From NCBI RefSeq assembly GCF_025847275.1, contig NZ_JAOZEV010000003.1:1-64000 (forward strand): a stretch of 64,000 bases of DNA. The letters are read 5' to 3'. The notes beneath the pieces are model-generated. The model was not told the DNA's origin, did not search any database, and saw only the letters and a list, made by a program, of their open reading frames with translations. The position numbers and the translations under genes are program-made. Below, one piece after another: positions 43,846-52,292 of this stretch; positions within the stretch are counted from its first letter, which is position 1, and every line of letters begins with the position of its first letter. Source of the DNA: Flavobacterium frigoritolerans (GTDB lineage Bacteria > Bacteroidota > Bacteroidia > Flavobacteriales > Flavobacteriaceae).

Positions 43846-45573
43846 ATGAGAATTATTACTTTATGCTTTTTATTCCTAACCTGCGCAACATTTGCTCAGA
43901 AAAGCAATAAATACGACACTTATTTCGAAAAAGGAAACGGAAACCAATCGGCTAATTACCAAGAAACCATAAAATACTATACGCTGCTTGCACATGATTT
44001 TCCGACTATCAAAATGCAGGAAATGGGACTGACAGACAGTGGTTATCCACTGCACATGATAACTTTTAATCCTGACAAACAATTTGATTTTGAGACAATC
44101 AAAAAGAACAAAGCGGTAATTCTTCTTAATAATGGTATTCATGCTGGTGAACCAGACGGAATTGATGCCACAATGCAATTGTTCAGAGATTTGGCTTTAG
44201 GAAAAATAAAAGCGCCAAAAAATACAGTAATAGTAACAATTCCAGTTTATAATATTGGTGGCGCTTTAAACAGAAACTCAACAACCAGAGCTAATCAGGA
44301 TGGTCCAGAAGAATATGGCTTTCGCGGAAATGCCAGAAACTATGACTTAAATCGTGATCTAATTAAATCGGACACTCGCAACACAAAAAGTTTTGTTGAA
44401 ATTTTTCATAAAACAAATCCAGATATTTTTATCGATAATCACGTGAGTAATGGTTCTGATTACCAATACAAACTGACTTATATTATGACACAACATAATA
44501 AATTAGGTACCGTTTTAGGCGATTATCTAAATCAGGAAATGATGCCAGCATTGGTAAAAGATTTACAGAAAAAGAATCTGGAAACAACTCCTTATGTCAA
44601 TGCCTTTGAAGAAACTCCCGACAATGGTTTTATTCAGTTTTCGGATAGTCCGCGCTACACAACAGGTTATACATCTCTTTTTAATACCATTGGTTTTGTA
44701 GTCGAAACACATATGCTTAAAAATTATGCTGATCGTGTAAAAGCCACCTACGAATACATGACATCTACAATTGATTTTACAGATGCCAATTATAAGAAAA
44801 TAAAGGAAATGCGTTTGAAAAACGAAGCACAATACGCTCCTAAAAAACCATATACCATTAAATGGGAAATTGACAGCACAAAAATGACAACCTTTTCATT
44901 TCTGGGATATGAAGCAAGCCACAAAAAGAGTGAAGCTACAACAGGAGACAGATTATTCTATGACAGAACAAAACCATACAAAAAAGACATTCCGTATATA
45001 AAAGAATTCAAATCGGTTAAGGACATTACTGTTCCTACTGCCTATATTATTCCCAAAGGATTCTGGAATGTTATCGATTTACTCAAAAGTAATGGCGTTA
45101 CCTTCACGCAACTAAAAAAAGACACTATCATAGACGTTGAAAGCTACAGAATTGCCGATTTTAAAACGACAAATTCCGCTTACGAAGGACATTATTTACA
45201 CCGAAATACCAAAGTTACTTCTCAAATAACTAAAGTTCCTTTTTACAAAGGCGATTACGTATTCTCAACCCAACAAAAAGCAATTAAATACTTATTAGAA
45301 ACATTAGAACCTGAAGGTGTTGACTCGTTCTTTAACTGGAATTTCTTCGATACGATGCTACAGCAAAAAGAAGGTTATTCGGAATATGTTTTTGAAGATA
45401 CTGCGGCTAAACTTCTAAAAGATAACCCGAAATTAAAAGCCGATTTGGAACAAGCAAAACTCAACGACCCAAAATTTGCAAAAAACCCCGAAGCACAATT
45501 AGACTGGATTTACAAACATTCTGCGTATTATGAGAAAGCGCATTTGCAATATCCAGTTTATAGATTGTTGTGA
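43846..45573 (+). CDS. Secreted M14-type zinc carboxypeptidase
   Basis: The 575-residue protein has a signal peptide (ending near CATFAQK). The zinc site is HAGEPDG (HxxE) near residue 105 and a later His in FIDNHVSNGSDYQY; the catalytic Glu is in VVETHMLKNY. It removes C-terminal amino acids or acts on peptides in the periplasm or outside. The long C-terminal part (after about residue 330) is beta-rich and of unknown role. The TATATTTG element gives a leader of only about 17 nt. Confidence 0.92.
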   Translation: MRIITLCFLFLTCATFAQKSNKYDTYFEKGNGNQSANYQETIKYYTLLAHDFPTIKMQEMGLTDSGYPLHMITFNPDKQFDFETIKKNKAVILLNNGIHAGEPDGIDATMQLFRDLALGKIKAPKNTVIVTIPVYNIGGALNRNSTTRANQDGPEEYGFRGNARNYDLNRDLIKSDTRNTKSFVEIFHKTNPDIFIDNHVSNGSDYQYKLTYIMTQHNKLGTVLGDYLNQEMMPALVKDLQKKNLETTPYVNAFEETPDNGFIQFSDSPRYTTGYTSLFNTIGFVVETHMLKNYADRVKATYEYMTSTIDFTDANYKKIKEMRLKNEAQYAPKKPYTIKWEIDSTKMTTFSFLGYEASHKKSEATTGDRLFYDRTKPYKKDIPYIKEFKSVKDITVPTAYIIPKGFWNVIDLLKSNGVTFTQLKKDTIIDVESYRIADFKTTNSAYEGHYLHRNTKVTSQITKVPFYKGDYVFSTQQKAIKYLLETLEPEGVDSFFNWNFFDTMLQQKEGYSEYVFEDTAAKLLKDNPKLKADLEQAKLNDPKFAKNPEAQLDWIYKHSAYYEKAHLQYPVYRLL

Positions 45574-45710
45574 GTTTAACCGCAAAGAACGCTAAGTTTT
45601 TTTTATTTCCTTGAAATACGCAAAGGTCGCAAAGCAGTTTCGAAAAACCTTTGTCAAAGTTTAAAACCAAGGATGGAAGGAACTTTAGTTTTACACAAAA
45701 TAACACAAAC

Positions 45711-45812
45711 TTGTCATTTCGACGAAGGAGAAATCTTCGTGAGTAGCTCTACAAAGCTAAGACTCTCGTTGCGAAGTTTCTTGTGGAGATTTCTGCTTAG
45801 TCGAAATGACAA
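45711..45812. repeat. TTGTCATTTCGAC inverted-repeat element
   Basis: TTGTCATTTCGAC (45711-45723) and its inverse TCGAAATGACAA (45801-45812) enclose about 75 bp (GAAGGAGAAATCTTCG, GGAGATTTCTGC). This kind of palindromic element is common between genes in Bacteroidota. There is no ORF. Confidence 0.8.
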
Positions 45813-45977
45813 AACAGTATGGATAATTGATGTTTATAAAAATTTTGCGCCTTTACAATAAATTCATTCGATACAATATTATAGTTTTTCCCTTAACTTA
45901 ATGACATTGCGCTAATGTTAGCGAAAGAACAGGACACTCGTAACTGAGACTGAGTACCAGTTAACCACAAACAAAAT

Positions 45978-46091
45978 CCTGCGTGAGGGATAGCAGCAAG
46001 CTACCAAAGTAGCGCGTATAGCCCGACAGCATATAAAAAAAGACCCGATGAACGCAATGCTCATTGGGTCTTTTTTTATATGGTGGCACGC
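45978..46091 (+). ncRNA. Candidate structured RNA element (flavobacterial type), copy 2, with terminator
   Basis: GCGTGAGGGATAGCAGCAAG is followed by a GCTAC-CAAA-GTAGC hairpin and TATAGCCCGACAGC. GCGTG at 45981-45985 can pair with CACGC at 46087-46091, enclosing the whole element. A strong hairpin (GACCCGATGA..TCATTGGGTC, about 46042-46070) with a T-run is included. The pattern resembles the elements at 34490 and 60281. Confidence 0.5.
46036..46077. terminator. Bidirectional terminator of the carboxypeptidase/NUDIX region
   Basis: AAAAAAAGACCCGATGA pairs with TCATTGGGTCTTTTTTT. It is the strongest terminator in the stretch and lies about 100 bp past the NUDIX gene stop on the minus strand. 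Confidence 0.85.
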
Positions 46092-46173
46092 CATCATTAA
46101 GGTAATAAGTAACTAAGTTTCTGTGATACTAAGTTTTTTTCATTTCACATTTTCCGAAAAATATCTCACATCT

Positions 46174-46785
46174 TTACTCTTTTACAATAACCTTATTCTC
46201 TTCTTCGAATAATAACTTGATGTTTTCGTAAGAGTTTTTTAGTGCTTCTTTTATTTGTACGGGATTTAACCAAGCTACTTTTTCAATTCCTTCTTCTAAT
46301 TGTCCTTGTGGGGTTCCTTTAAAATCAGATTGCATTTCGAACCAATGCGTAATTTTTAATTTATACTTACCATTGCGTTTAAAAACGTGATAAGTCTTCT
46401 GTAATTTGTTAGTAATTGTTAATTTTCCAACTCCAGTTTCCTCTTCTACCTCACGCATAGCAGTCTCTTCGATTGCTTCGCCTTTTTCAATTCCACCTTT
46501 TGGCAAGTCCCATTTTCCATTTCTGAAGATGAATAACACCTCTCCTTTTTTATTATAAACTAGCCCTCCTCCTGCTTTATTGACAGGGATTTTTGACTTT
46601 AACGTTTTCATAATCTCCTTCTCATCAGGATGATATAAATAGGCTGCTTGAATTTTATTTTGGAACATTTTGACTATAATTTGCTCTATGTCAATACTTT
46701 CCAACAAGAACAATTGAAAATTAGTCTCTTTTGAGATTTCATTTGTCAAAAAAAGTGGTTTGTCGTTCACAAAAACTTTATACAT
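46174..46785 (-). CDS. NUDIX hydrolase
   Basis: The 203-residue protein has a central Nudix box (GGIEKGEAIEETAM followed by REVEEETG), with N-terminal strands before it and KVAWLNPVQIKEALK after it. It hydrolyses nucleoside diphosphate derivatives; the substrate is not evident. Its start lies only 7 bp from the pyrE start on the opposite strand, so each promoter must overlap the other gene or the shared gap. Confidence 0.9.
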   Translation of the reverse strand: MYKVFVNDKPLFLTNEISKETNFQLFLLESIDIEQIIVKMFQNKIQAAYLYHPDEKEIMKTLKSKIPVNKAGGGLVYNKKGEVLFIFRNGKWDLPKGGIEKGEAIEETAMREVEEETGVGKLTITNKLQKTYHVFKRNGKYKLKITHWFEMQSDFKGTPQGQLEEGIEKVAWLNPVQIKEALKNSYENIKLLFEEENKVIVKE

Positions 46786-46788
46786 TTG
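46759..46788 (+). promoter_or_regulatory. pyrE promoter, probably leaderless
   Basis: TACATTTG (46781-46788) is a consensus -7 element, and TTTG (46759-46762) is a -33 element with an 18-bp spacer. The pyrE ATG begins 5 nt after the last G, about where transcription would start. The -33 lies within the NUDIX coding region. Confidence 0.6.
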
Positions 46789-46792
46789 TACT

Positions 46793-47437
46793 ATGATTTT
46801 TAATAAAGATACTGCCGAAAAAACAGCCGAATTGCTTTTGCAAATAAATGCAATTAAATTGAATCCAGGAAATCCTTTTACATGGGCTTCGGGATGGAAA
46901 TCACCTATTTATTGTGATAACAGGCTAATTCTCTCATTTCCAAGCATCAGAAATTATGTTAGAGATGAGTTTGCTAAGAACATTGAAAAACAATTTGGTA
47001 AGCCAGATGTAATCGCCGGAGTCGCTACAGGAGCCATAGGTATTGGTATTCTTGTTGCAGAAAGCTTAGGATTACCGTTTGTATATGTTAGACCAGAACC
47101 TAAAAAACACGGAAGACAAAATCAAGTTGAAGGTTTTTTACAAAAGGGACAAAATGTTGTTGTAGTTGAAGATTTAATAAGCACAGGAAATAGTAGCTTA
47201 CTTGCAGTTGAGGCTTTGCGTAATGCAGGAGCCAATATTAAAGGGATGGCTGCAATATTTACCTATGGTTTTGATGTTGCAGAAAAAAACTTTAAAGATG
47301 CAAATGTCGACTTATACACATTGAGTAACTATTCGAATTTATTAAACCTTGCTGTTGCTAAAAAATACATTCCTGAAGAAGATTTAATTACCTTACAGGA
47401 ATGGAACATAAACCCAGCTGCTTGGAAACAAGAATAA
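46793..47437 (+). CDS. pyrE: Orotate phosphoribosyltransferase
   Basis: I use the ATG at 46793 (MIFNKDTAEKTAELLLQ); a longer frame from 46760 would lie under the promoter. The 214-residue enzyme has the PRPP-binding motif VVVVEDLISTGNSSL, the catalytic loop YVRPEPKKHGRQNQVEG and the typical N-terminal helix. It makes OMP from orotate and PRPP in pyrimidine synthesis. A possible leaderless mRNA is notable. Confidence 0.95.
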   Translation: MIFNKDTAEKTAELLLQINAIKLNPGNPFTWASGWKSPIYCDNRLILSFPSIRNYVRDEFAKNIEKQFGKPDVIAGVATGAIGIGILVAESLGLPFVYVRPEPKKHGRQNQVEGFLQKGQNVVVVEDLISTGNSSLLAVEALRNAGANIKGMAAIFTYGFDVAEKNFKDANVDLYTLSNYSNLLNLAVAKKYIPEEDLITLQEWNINPAAWKQE

Positions 47438-47495
47438 TTTTTTAAATTTTTAAAATAAAATTTTCTGATTTTTCAGAATAAAAACACAAATAAAT

Positions 47496-47888
47496 ATGAA
47501 CTTAGAAAGTCCAAAAGTTACTGTTCAGAAATCGGCTCAAGAATTATTTGATTTATTGAGTGATGTGAAAAATTTTGAAAAATTAATGCCCGATAACATT
47601 GCTAAATTTGAAGTAATTGGCGAAGATGCTTTTATTTTTGGTTTAAAAGGAATGCCGGAAATAAAATTAAAAATGAAAGAAAAAACAGCTCCTAGCAAAA
47701 TTGTTTTAGGTGCTGCAAGCGACAAATTACCATTTACATTGGTATCTAACATCGAAACGGTTTCAGACACTTCTAGTGCTGTAAAACTTGATTTTGAAGG
47801 AGAATTCAATCCAATGATGGCAATGATGATAAAAGGGCCTATCGGAAAGTTTATCGAAACTCTTGCCAATAACATGACAAAACTTTAA
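47496..47888 (+). CDS. SRPBCC (polyketide cyclase-like) family protein
   Basis: The 130-residue protein has a helix-grip-fold pattern: KSAQELFDLLSDVKNFEKLM, strands IKLKMKEKTAPSKIVLG and AVKLDFEGEFNPMMAMM, and a long C-terminal helix (IGKFIETLANNMTKL). It probably binds a small hydrophobic ligand. It follows pyrE by about 60 bp and may be in one transcript. The exact role is unknown. Confidence 0.85.
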   Translation: MNLESPKVTVQKSAQELFDLLSDVKNFEKLMPDNIAKFEVIGEDAFIFGLKGMPEIKLKMKEKTAPSKIVLGAASDKLPFTLVSNIETVSDTSSAVKLDFEGEFNPMMAMMIKGPIGKFIETLANNMTKL

Positions 47889-47923
47889 TTATCGATTCTT
47901 AATTGTTAATTACAAAAAAATTA

Positions 47924-47955
47924 TAAAGTCCGATTAGAAATTCTAGTCGGACTTT
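47924..47955 (+). terminator. Terminator after the SRPBCC gene
   Basis: AAAGTCCGATTAG and CTAGTCGGACTTT form a long hairpin with a short loop; TTTTTG follows on the + strand. Confidence 0.9.
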
Positions 47956-48141
47956 TTGTTTTTTCTGCCATTCTCGATAGCTATAATTAAAGTGATTTTT
48001 TAAAATAGTTTCTCGCAGATTAGGCAGATTAAGCCGATTTTTTTCTAAAAGAATCCAAAAGACTAAGAAAAGACTAAAATTTAACCCGTTGGGTGTAATT
48101 ACTTCGTCTATTCTCTTTGCTCGGGTCATAAAAGCTTAATT

Positions 48142-48279
48142 AAACACATAGAAACATAGATTTTATGTGTAAAAAAGAATACAAAAAGAAATACATTTCT
48201 TTTGTATAGCTAGCTATGTGTGCTTTAAATAAGTGAAACGCCTTATTTTTAGCTAAAAAAACTATGTTTCTATGTGTTA
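48142..48279. repeat. Palindromic intergenic repeat, copy 3 (nested)
   Basis: It starts AAACACATAGAAACATAG and ends CTATGTTTCTATGTGTTA, with the same core as copy 1 (ATTTCTTTTGTATAGCTAG, AAGTGAAACGCC). It lies inside a second inverted repeat: TTTAACCCGTTGGGTGTAA (from 48080) and TTATACCCAACAGGTTAA (to 48304). Confidence 0.85.
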
Positions 48280-48439
48280 AAAATAATTATACCCAACAGG
48301 TTAAACTTTATTCTTTGCAAAATATTACACAATCTAAAAAACCTCTGTTCCGATAGCTATCGGAACTTTATAAATAAAAACCTTAGCGCCTTAGTTTCTT
48401 TACATCTCTGAACCTTTGTCTCTCAAGCCTTAGTACCTC

Positions 48440-49168
48440 CTAATAAAGCATCTGTATTTCCTTAATCTCAAATTCCGACACTGAATCATCTTCTAATAAG
48501 ACTTGTAGTTTTCCTATTGGAGAAACTCCTTGGATAATTCCCATGAAATTTTGATTATCTAAGTTTCTGAAAGGCATTGGAACTCCTTTTCTAAACAATT
48601 TATTAAAATATTCATCCCAAAATATATCAGATTGCTCTTTCCATAGAAGAATTTTCTCTTTCATTTTCTCTACAATCAAAATAACAAGCTCATCTTTGTT
48701 AAATTCGGCGTTACAAATAACAGCAAGCGAAGAAGCATTTGGCAGATTTTGAAAATTTATTTGATTTACATTTAATCCTAATCCAACTACTGACACGATG
48801 GTACCATCGCTTTTGAGAGTATTTTCTATCAAAATACCACCTAACTTCTTATTGTATGACATAATGTCGTTTGGCCACTTAATACTTAATTCAGGAATAT
48901 TTAATTCTTCTAAAGTTTTTATTACCGACAGCGAAATAATAATATTTAAATTAAAAAACTGTTCATTATTAAGCAAGAAATCCTTAACCAACACACTCAT
49001 TATTAAATTCTTACCTACATCAGAGCGCCATACTGCTCCCATCTGTCCTTTACCTTTTGTTTGGTTTTCAGCAGTAACAACTGTGAAGTTCTCAGGTTCC
49101 TGTTGACTACTTAATGATTTTAAGAACTCATTCGTTGAATCTATGGCATCGAGTTTGATTAGTTTCAT
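48440..49168 (-). CDS. birA: Biotin--[acetyl-CoA-carboxylase] ligase
   Basis: The 242-residue protein has the biotin-ligase catalytic domain: IDSTNEFLKSL, TKGKGQMGAVWRSD (adenylate-binding loop), SIKWPNDIMSYNKKLGGILI and a C-terminal cap. There is no N-terminal HTH, so it is a class I ligase without repressor function. It attaches biotin to the carboxylase carrier. A minus-strand TATTTTTG -7 element lies at 49211-49218. Confidence 0.95.
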   Translation of the reverse strand: MKLIKLDAIDSTNEFLKSLSSQQEPENFTVVTAENQTKGKGQMGAVWRSDVGKNLIMSVLVKDFLLNNEQFFNLNIIISLSVIKTLEELNIPELSIKWPNDIMSYNKKLGGILIENTLKSDGTIVSVVGLGLNVNQINFQNLPNASSLAVICNAEFNKDELVILIVEKMKEKILLWKEQSDIFWDEYFNKLFRKGVPMPFRNLDNQNFMGIIQGVSPIGKLQVLLEDDSVSEFEIKEIQMLY

Positions 49169-49261
49169 TTAAATAATTTATATAACTTAATTTAATATTT
49201 TGTTAAGGTTCAAAAATAATCACAAAAATTGGTAACTTTACAAACTCATATAAAATAATTC

Positions 49262-49633
49262 ATGGCGAAAAAGACTGTTAATAATGATGTTCTGTTAGCG
49301 AACATAATCAAAGGAATCGAAGAAGTAAAAGGAAATGATATTAGTATCTTGGACTTAAGGGAAATAGACGCAGCAGTTTGCGATTATTTCATCATTTGCA
49401 ACGGAAATTCGAATACCCAAGTTAACGCCATCGTAGGCTCAATTCAAAAAACTGTATCAAAAGAACTAAAAGACAAACCTTGGCATGTAGAAGGAACCGA
49501 TAACGCAGAATGGGTTCTTATAGATTACGTGCACATTGTTGTTCACGTATTTCAAAAACACATTCGAGAATATTATAATATCGAGAGTCTTTGGGGAGAT
49601 GCCAAAATAACTACAATCGAAAACAAATACTAA
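49262..49633 (+). CDS. rsfS: Ribosome silencing factor
   Basis: The 123-residue RsfS (formerly Iojap) family protein has VKGNDISILDLREIDAAVCDYFIIC, TQVNAIVGSIQKTV, KPWHVEGTDNAEWVLIDY and VHVFQKHIREYYNIESLW. It binds L14 and blocks subunit joining when nutrients are short. It is divergent to birA and 15 bp before ftsH. Confidence 0.96.
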   Translation: MAKKTVNNDVLLANIIKGIEEVKGNDISILDLREIDAAVCDYFIICNGNSNTQVNAIVGSIQKTVSKELKDKPWHVEGTDNAEWVLIDYVHIVVHVFQKHIREYYNIESLWGDAKITTIENKY

Positions 49634-49648
49634 AGAAACTTTCTTCAA

Positions 49649-51574
49649 ATGGCTAAAGATAATAATCCAACCCCGAGTAAATTTAAAATAAGTCCTTGGT
49701 TAATTTATACCGCAATACTTTTAATATTTTTATTTATCAGTTTTGCAACCGGAGGATCAAGTTTACAAGAGCCGGCACAATTAACTTCTTCTAAATTTAA
49801 TGATTTTTTAGAAAAAGGACAAATTGAAAAAGTAATTGTATACAATAAAGCTGAAGCTGAAGTGTATCTTAATGCTGCTGCACTTAAGGATCCAGCGCAA
49901 AAAAAAGTATCTAAAGATATATTTGACAGACCAAACAAAGGTCCTCACTATACTTTGGAAATTGGTAACGATCAAATTTTTCAAACTAAATTAGAAAAAG
50001 CAGTAACCGAAGGGAAACTGAAAGATTATAATTTTGTACAAAAAAATAACTGGACCGATATTTTAGTCGGCTTACTTCCAATAATTATTCTTATTGGAGT
50101 TTGGATTTTCATTATGAGAAAAATGTCAGGCGGCGCTGGTGGCGGTGGCGGACAAATTTTTAATATTGGAAAATCGAAAGCTAAACTTTTTGATGAAAAA
50201 ACAGATATTAAAACTACATTTAAAGATGTAGCTGGTTTAGAAGGTGCAAAAGAAGAAATACAAGAAATTGTAGAATTCTTGAAAAACCCTGAAAAGTACA
50301 CTAACTTAGGAGGTAAAATCCCTAAAGGTGCATTACTTGTAGGGCCTCCTGGAACAGGAAAAACATTATTAGCCAAAGCTGTAGCTGGCGAAGCACAAGT
50401 ACCATTTTTCTCATTATCAGGTTCTGATTTTGTTGAAATGTTTGTAGGTGTTGGAGCTTCACGAGTACGTGATTTGTTTAAACAAGCTAAAGAGAAATCT
50501 CCTGCAATTATTTTTATTGATGAAATAGATGCCGTAGGTAGAGCACGTGGAAAAAGCAACATGTCAGGTGGTAATGACGAAAGAGAAAACACATTAAACC
50601 AATTACTAACCGAAATGGATGGTTTTGGAACCAACTCAAACGTAATTGTATTAGCTGCAACAAACAGAGCCGACGTTTTAGACAAAGCCTTAATGCGTGC
50701 AGGTCGTTTTGACAGACAAATCTTTGTTGACTTACCAGACATTCGTGAAAGAGCAGAAATCTTCCAAGTACACTTAGCTCCTTTGAAAAAAGTAGAAGGT
50801 TTAGATTTAGATTTCCTTGCAAAACAAACTCCAGGATTTTCAGGAGCAGATATTGCAAACGTATGTAACGAAGCTGCATTAATTGCTGCAAGAAACAACA
50901 AAACGGCTGTAGATAGACAAGATTTCCTTGATGCAGTAGATAGAATTGTAGGTGGTTTAGAAAAGAAAAATAAAATCATTACTCCTGACGAGAAAAAAGC
51001 AATTGCAATTCACGAAGCAGGACATGCAACTGTAAGCTGGATGCTAGAACATGCTGCACCACTTATTAAGGTAACCATTGTACCTCGTGGACAAAGTTTA
51101 GGAGCTGCTTGGTATCTACCAGAAGAGAGACAAATCGTTAGAACAGACCAAATGCTAGACGAAATGTGTGCTACTATGGGCGGAAGAGCTGCTGAAAAAG
51201 TAACTTTTGACAGAATTTCGACTGGTGCATTAAGCGATTTAGAAAAAGTTACACGTCAGGCTCGTGCTATGGTAACCATTTACGGATTGAATGAAAAAAT
51301 CGGAAATGTTACCTATTACGATTCAACAGGACAAAGTGAATATAACTTTTCAAAACCGTATTCTGATGAGACTGCAAAAATTATTGACCAAGAGATTTCA
51401 GAACTAATTGAAGGTCAATACCAAAGAGCAATTAAAATATTAGAAGAAAACAAAGACAAGCTAAATCAGCTTGCTGAAATCTTGATTGAAAAAGAGGTAA
51501 TTTTCAAAGATGACCTTGAAGCAATTTTCGGAAAACGTACATTTGATAAAAATCTGGAAGAAGTAGTTTCGTAA
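49649..51574 (+). CDS. ftsH: ATP-dependent zinc metalloprotease FtsH
   Basis: The 641-residue membrane AAA+ protease has two N-terminal helices (near residues 15-35 and 130-150) flanking a periplasmic loop, Walker A VGPPGTGKT, Walker B IIFIDEIDAVG, a second region of homology RADVLDKALMRAGRFDRQ and the zinc site HEAGH. It degrades membrane and regulatory proteins. It ends at a long perfect hairpin terminator. rsfS, lying 15 bp upstream, is probably cotranscribed with it. Confidence 0.98.
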   Translation: MAKDNNPTPSKFKISPWLIYTAILLIFLFISFATGGSSLQEPAQLTSSKFNDFLEKGQIEKVIVYNKAEAEVYLNAAALKDPAQKKVSKDIFDRPNKGPHYTLEIGNDQIFQTKLEKAVTEGKLKDYNFVQKNNWTDILVGLLPIIILIGVWIFIMRKMSGGAGGGGGQIFNIGKSKAKLFDEKTDIKTTFKDVAGLEGAKEEIQEIVEFLKNPEKYTNLGGKIPKGALLVGPPGTGKTLLAKAVAGEAQVPFFSLSGSDFVEMFVGVGASRVRDLFKQAKEKSPAIIFIDEIDAVGRARGKSNMSGGNDERENTLNQLLTEMDGFGTNSNVIVLAATNRADVLDKALMRAGRFDRQIFVDLPDIRERAEIFQVHLAPLKKVEGLDLDFLAKQTPGFSGADIANVCNEAALIAARNNKTAVDRQDFLDAVDRIVGGLEKKNKIITPDEKKAIAIHEAGHATVSWMLEHAAPLIKVTIVPRGQSLGAAWYLPEERQIVRTDQMLDEMCATMGGRAAEKVTFDRISTGALSDLEKVTRQARAMVTIYGLNEKIGNVTYYDSTGQSEYNFSKPYSDETAKIIDQEISELIEGQYQRAIKILEENKDKLNQLAEILIEKEVIFKDDLEAIFGKRTFDKNLEEVVS

Positions 51575-51601
51575 TACTACCCAGAATAATATAATTATTT
51601 T

Positions 51602-51643
51602 TAAAATCTTAATTCAAAAGCCACTTTTGAATTAAGATTTTTT
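51602..51643 (+). terminator. ftsH terminator
   Basis: AAAATCTTAATTCAAAAG pairs with CTTTTGAATTAAGATTTT in a long stem with a short loop, followed by T. A TATCTTTG -7 element (51644-51651) starts directly after it and may drive the next operon. Confidence 0.92.
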
Positions 51644-51688
51644 TATCTTTGAACGTTTTCAATTAACACGTAAAGCATTTCAACAACA

Positions 51689-52291
51689 ATGAGTTTTTTC
51701 AAAAAATTATTTGGTTCTAGCCATGACGCGTCTGATGAAGAGAATCAAAGTGAATATAGCAATTCACTTTCTGATAATACTCTTTCTATAGATGAGCAAT
51801 TCATTTTTAATTTTAAAAAAAATGGAGGTAAATTTTTATATTGCGAAAACACTCAGGAAGTAACTGAACAATTTGAAAACATCTTAGAAGAAAATGATTG
51901 GTTTGAAAGTGAAGTTTCATGTTTTGAACCAGCCTTATTTCATTTACTTGATGAAAATAAATTAATTTATCAAAGCCCAGCTAACCCTAAATTTTTATTA
52001 GCCAGCTGCGAAAACTTAATCGCAGAAGAAGGGTCCATATTATTTTCATCTAAACAAATTAAACAAAACAAACCAAACGAGTTGCCTGTTAACATTGTTA
52101 TCATTGCAACTACAAGTCAAATTCTTACTGCAAAAAGTGATGGACTAAGTGCCATAAAACGTAAGTATGAAAGAGACTACCCTACCAATATTACCACTAT
52201 AAAATATTTCGAAAAAGCAAAAGAAGAAGATTTTACGCAATACGGAAGTGTAGCTAAGAACTTATACCTATTGCTCTTAGAAGATCTATAA
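51689..52291 (+). CDS. LUD domain protein (LutC/YkgG-like)
   Basis: The 200-residue protein has a charged N-terminal part (KKLFGSSHDASDEENQSEYS) and a Rossmann-like LUD fold with EDFTQYGSVAKNLYLLL at the end and NIVIIATTSQIL in the middle. Relatives take part in lactate utilisation, but no lut partner genes are nearby. It is the first gene of a lipid-synthesis operon (cdsA begins 2 bp after it), so it may have another role here. Confidence 0.8.
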   Translation: MSFFKKLFGSSHDASDEENQSEYSNSLSDNTLSIDEQFIFNFKKNGGKFLYCENTQEVTEQFENILEENDWFESEVSCFEPALFHLLDENKLIYQSPANPKFLLASCENLIAEEGSILFSSKQIKQNKPNELPVNIVIIATTSQILTAKSDGLSAIKRKYERDYPTNITTIKYFEKAKEEDFTQYGSVAKNLYLLLLEDL

Positions 52292-52292
52292 T

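Larger units (their letters stand above)
45574..46173. other. Repeat-rich gene-free stretch
   Basis: From left to right: a GCAAAG-type repeat (45576-45645), a TTGTCATTTCGAC inverted-repeat element (45711-45812), an AT-rich stretch with the tiny palindrome CGCTAA-TG-TTAGCG near 45911, and the structured element with built-in terminator (45978-46091). No gene with support is seen. Confidence 0.6.
47889..48439. other. Repeat-rich gene-free stretch
   Basis: It holds a terminator (47924-47955), a GCAGATTAGGCAGATTAAG-type repeat (about 48013-48045), the TTTAACCCGTTGGG inverted repeat that encloses palindromic repeat copy 3, and a CTTTGAACC-type repeat near the birA stop. No gene. Confidence 0.6.

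Noticed and set aside
50026..50979. Open frame of 317 codons on the minus strand
   Set aside because: It lies wholly inside ftsH on the opposite strand; composition and repeated Pro/Ser-rich text are shadows of the ftsH codons.
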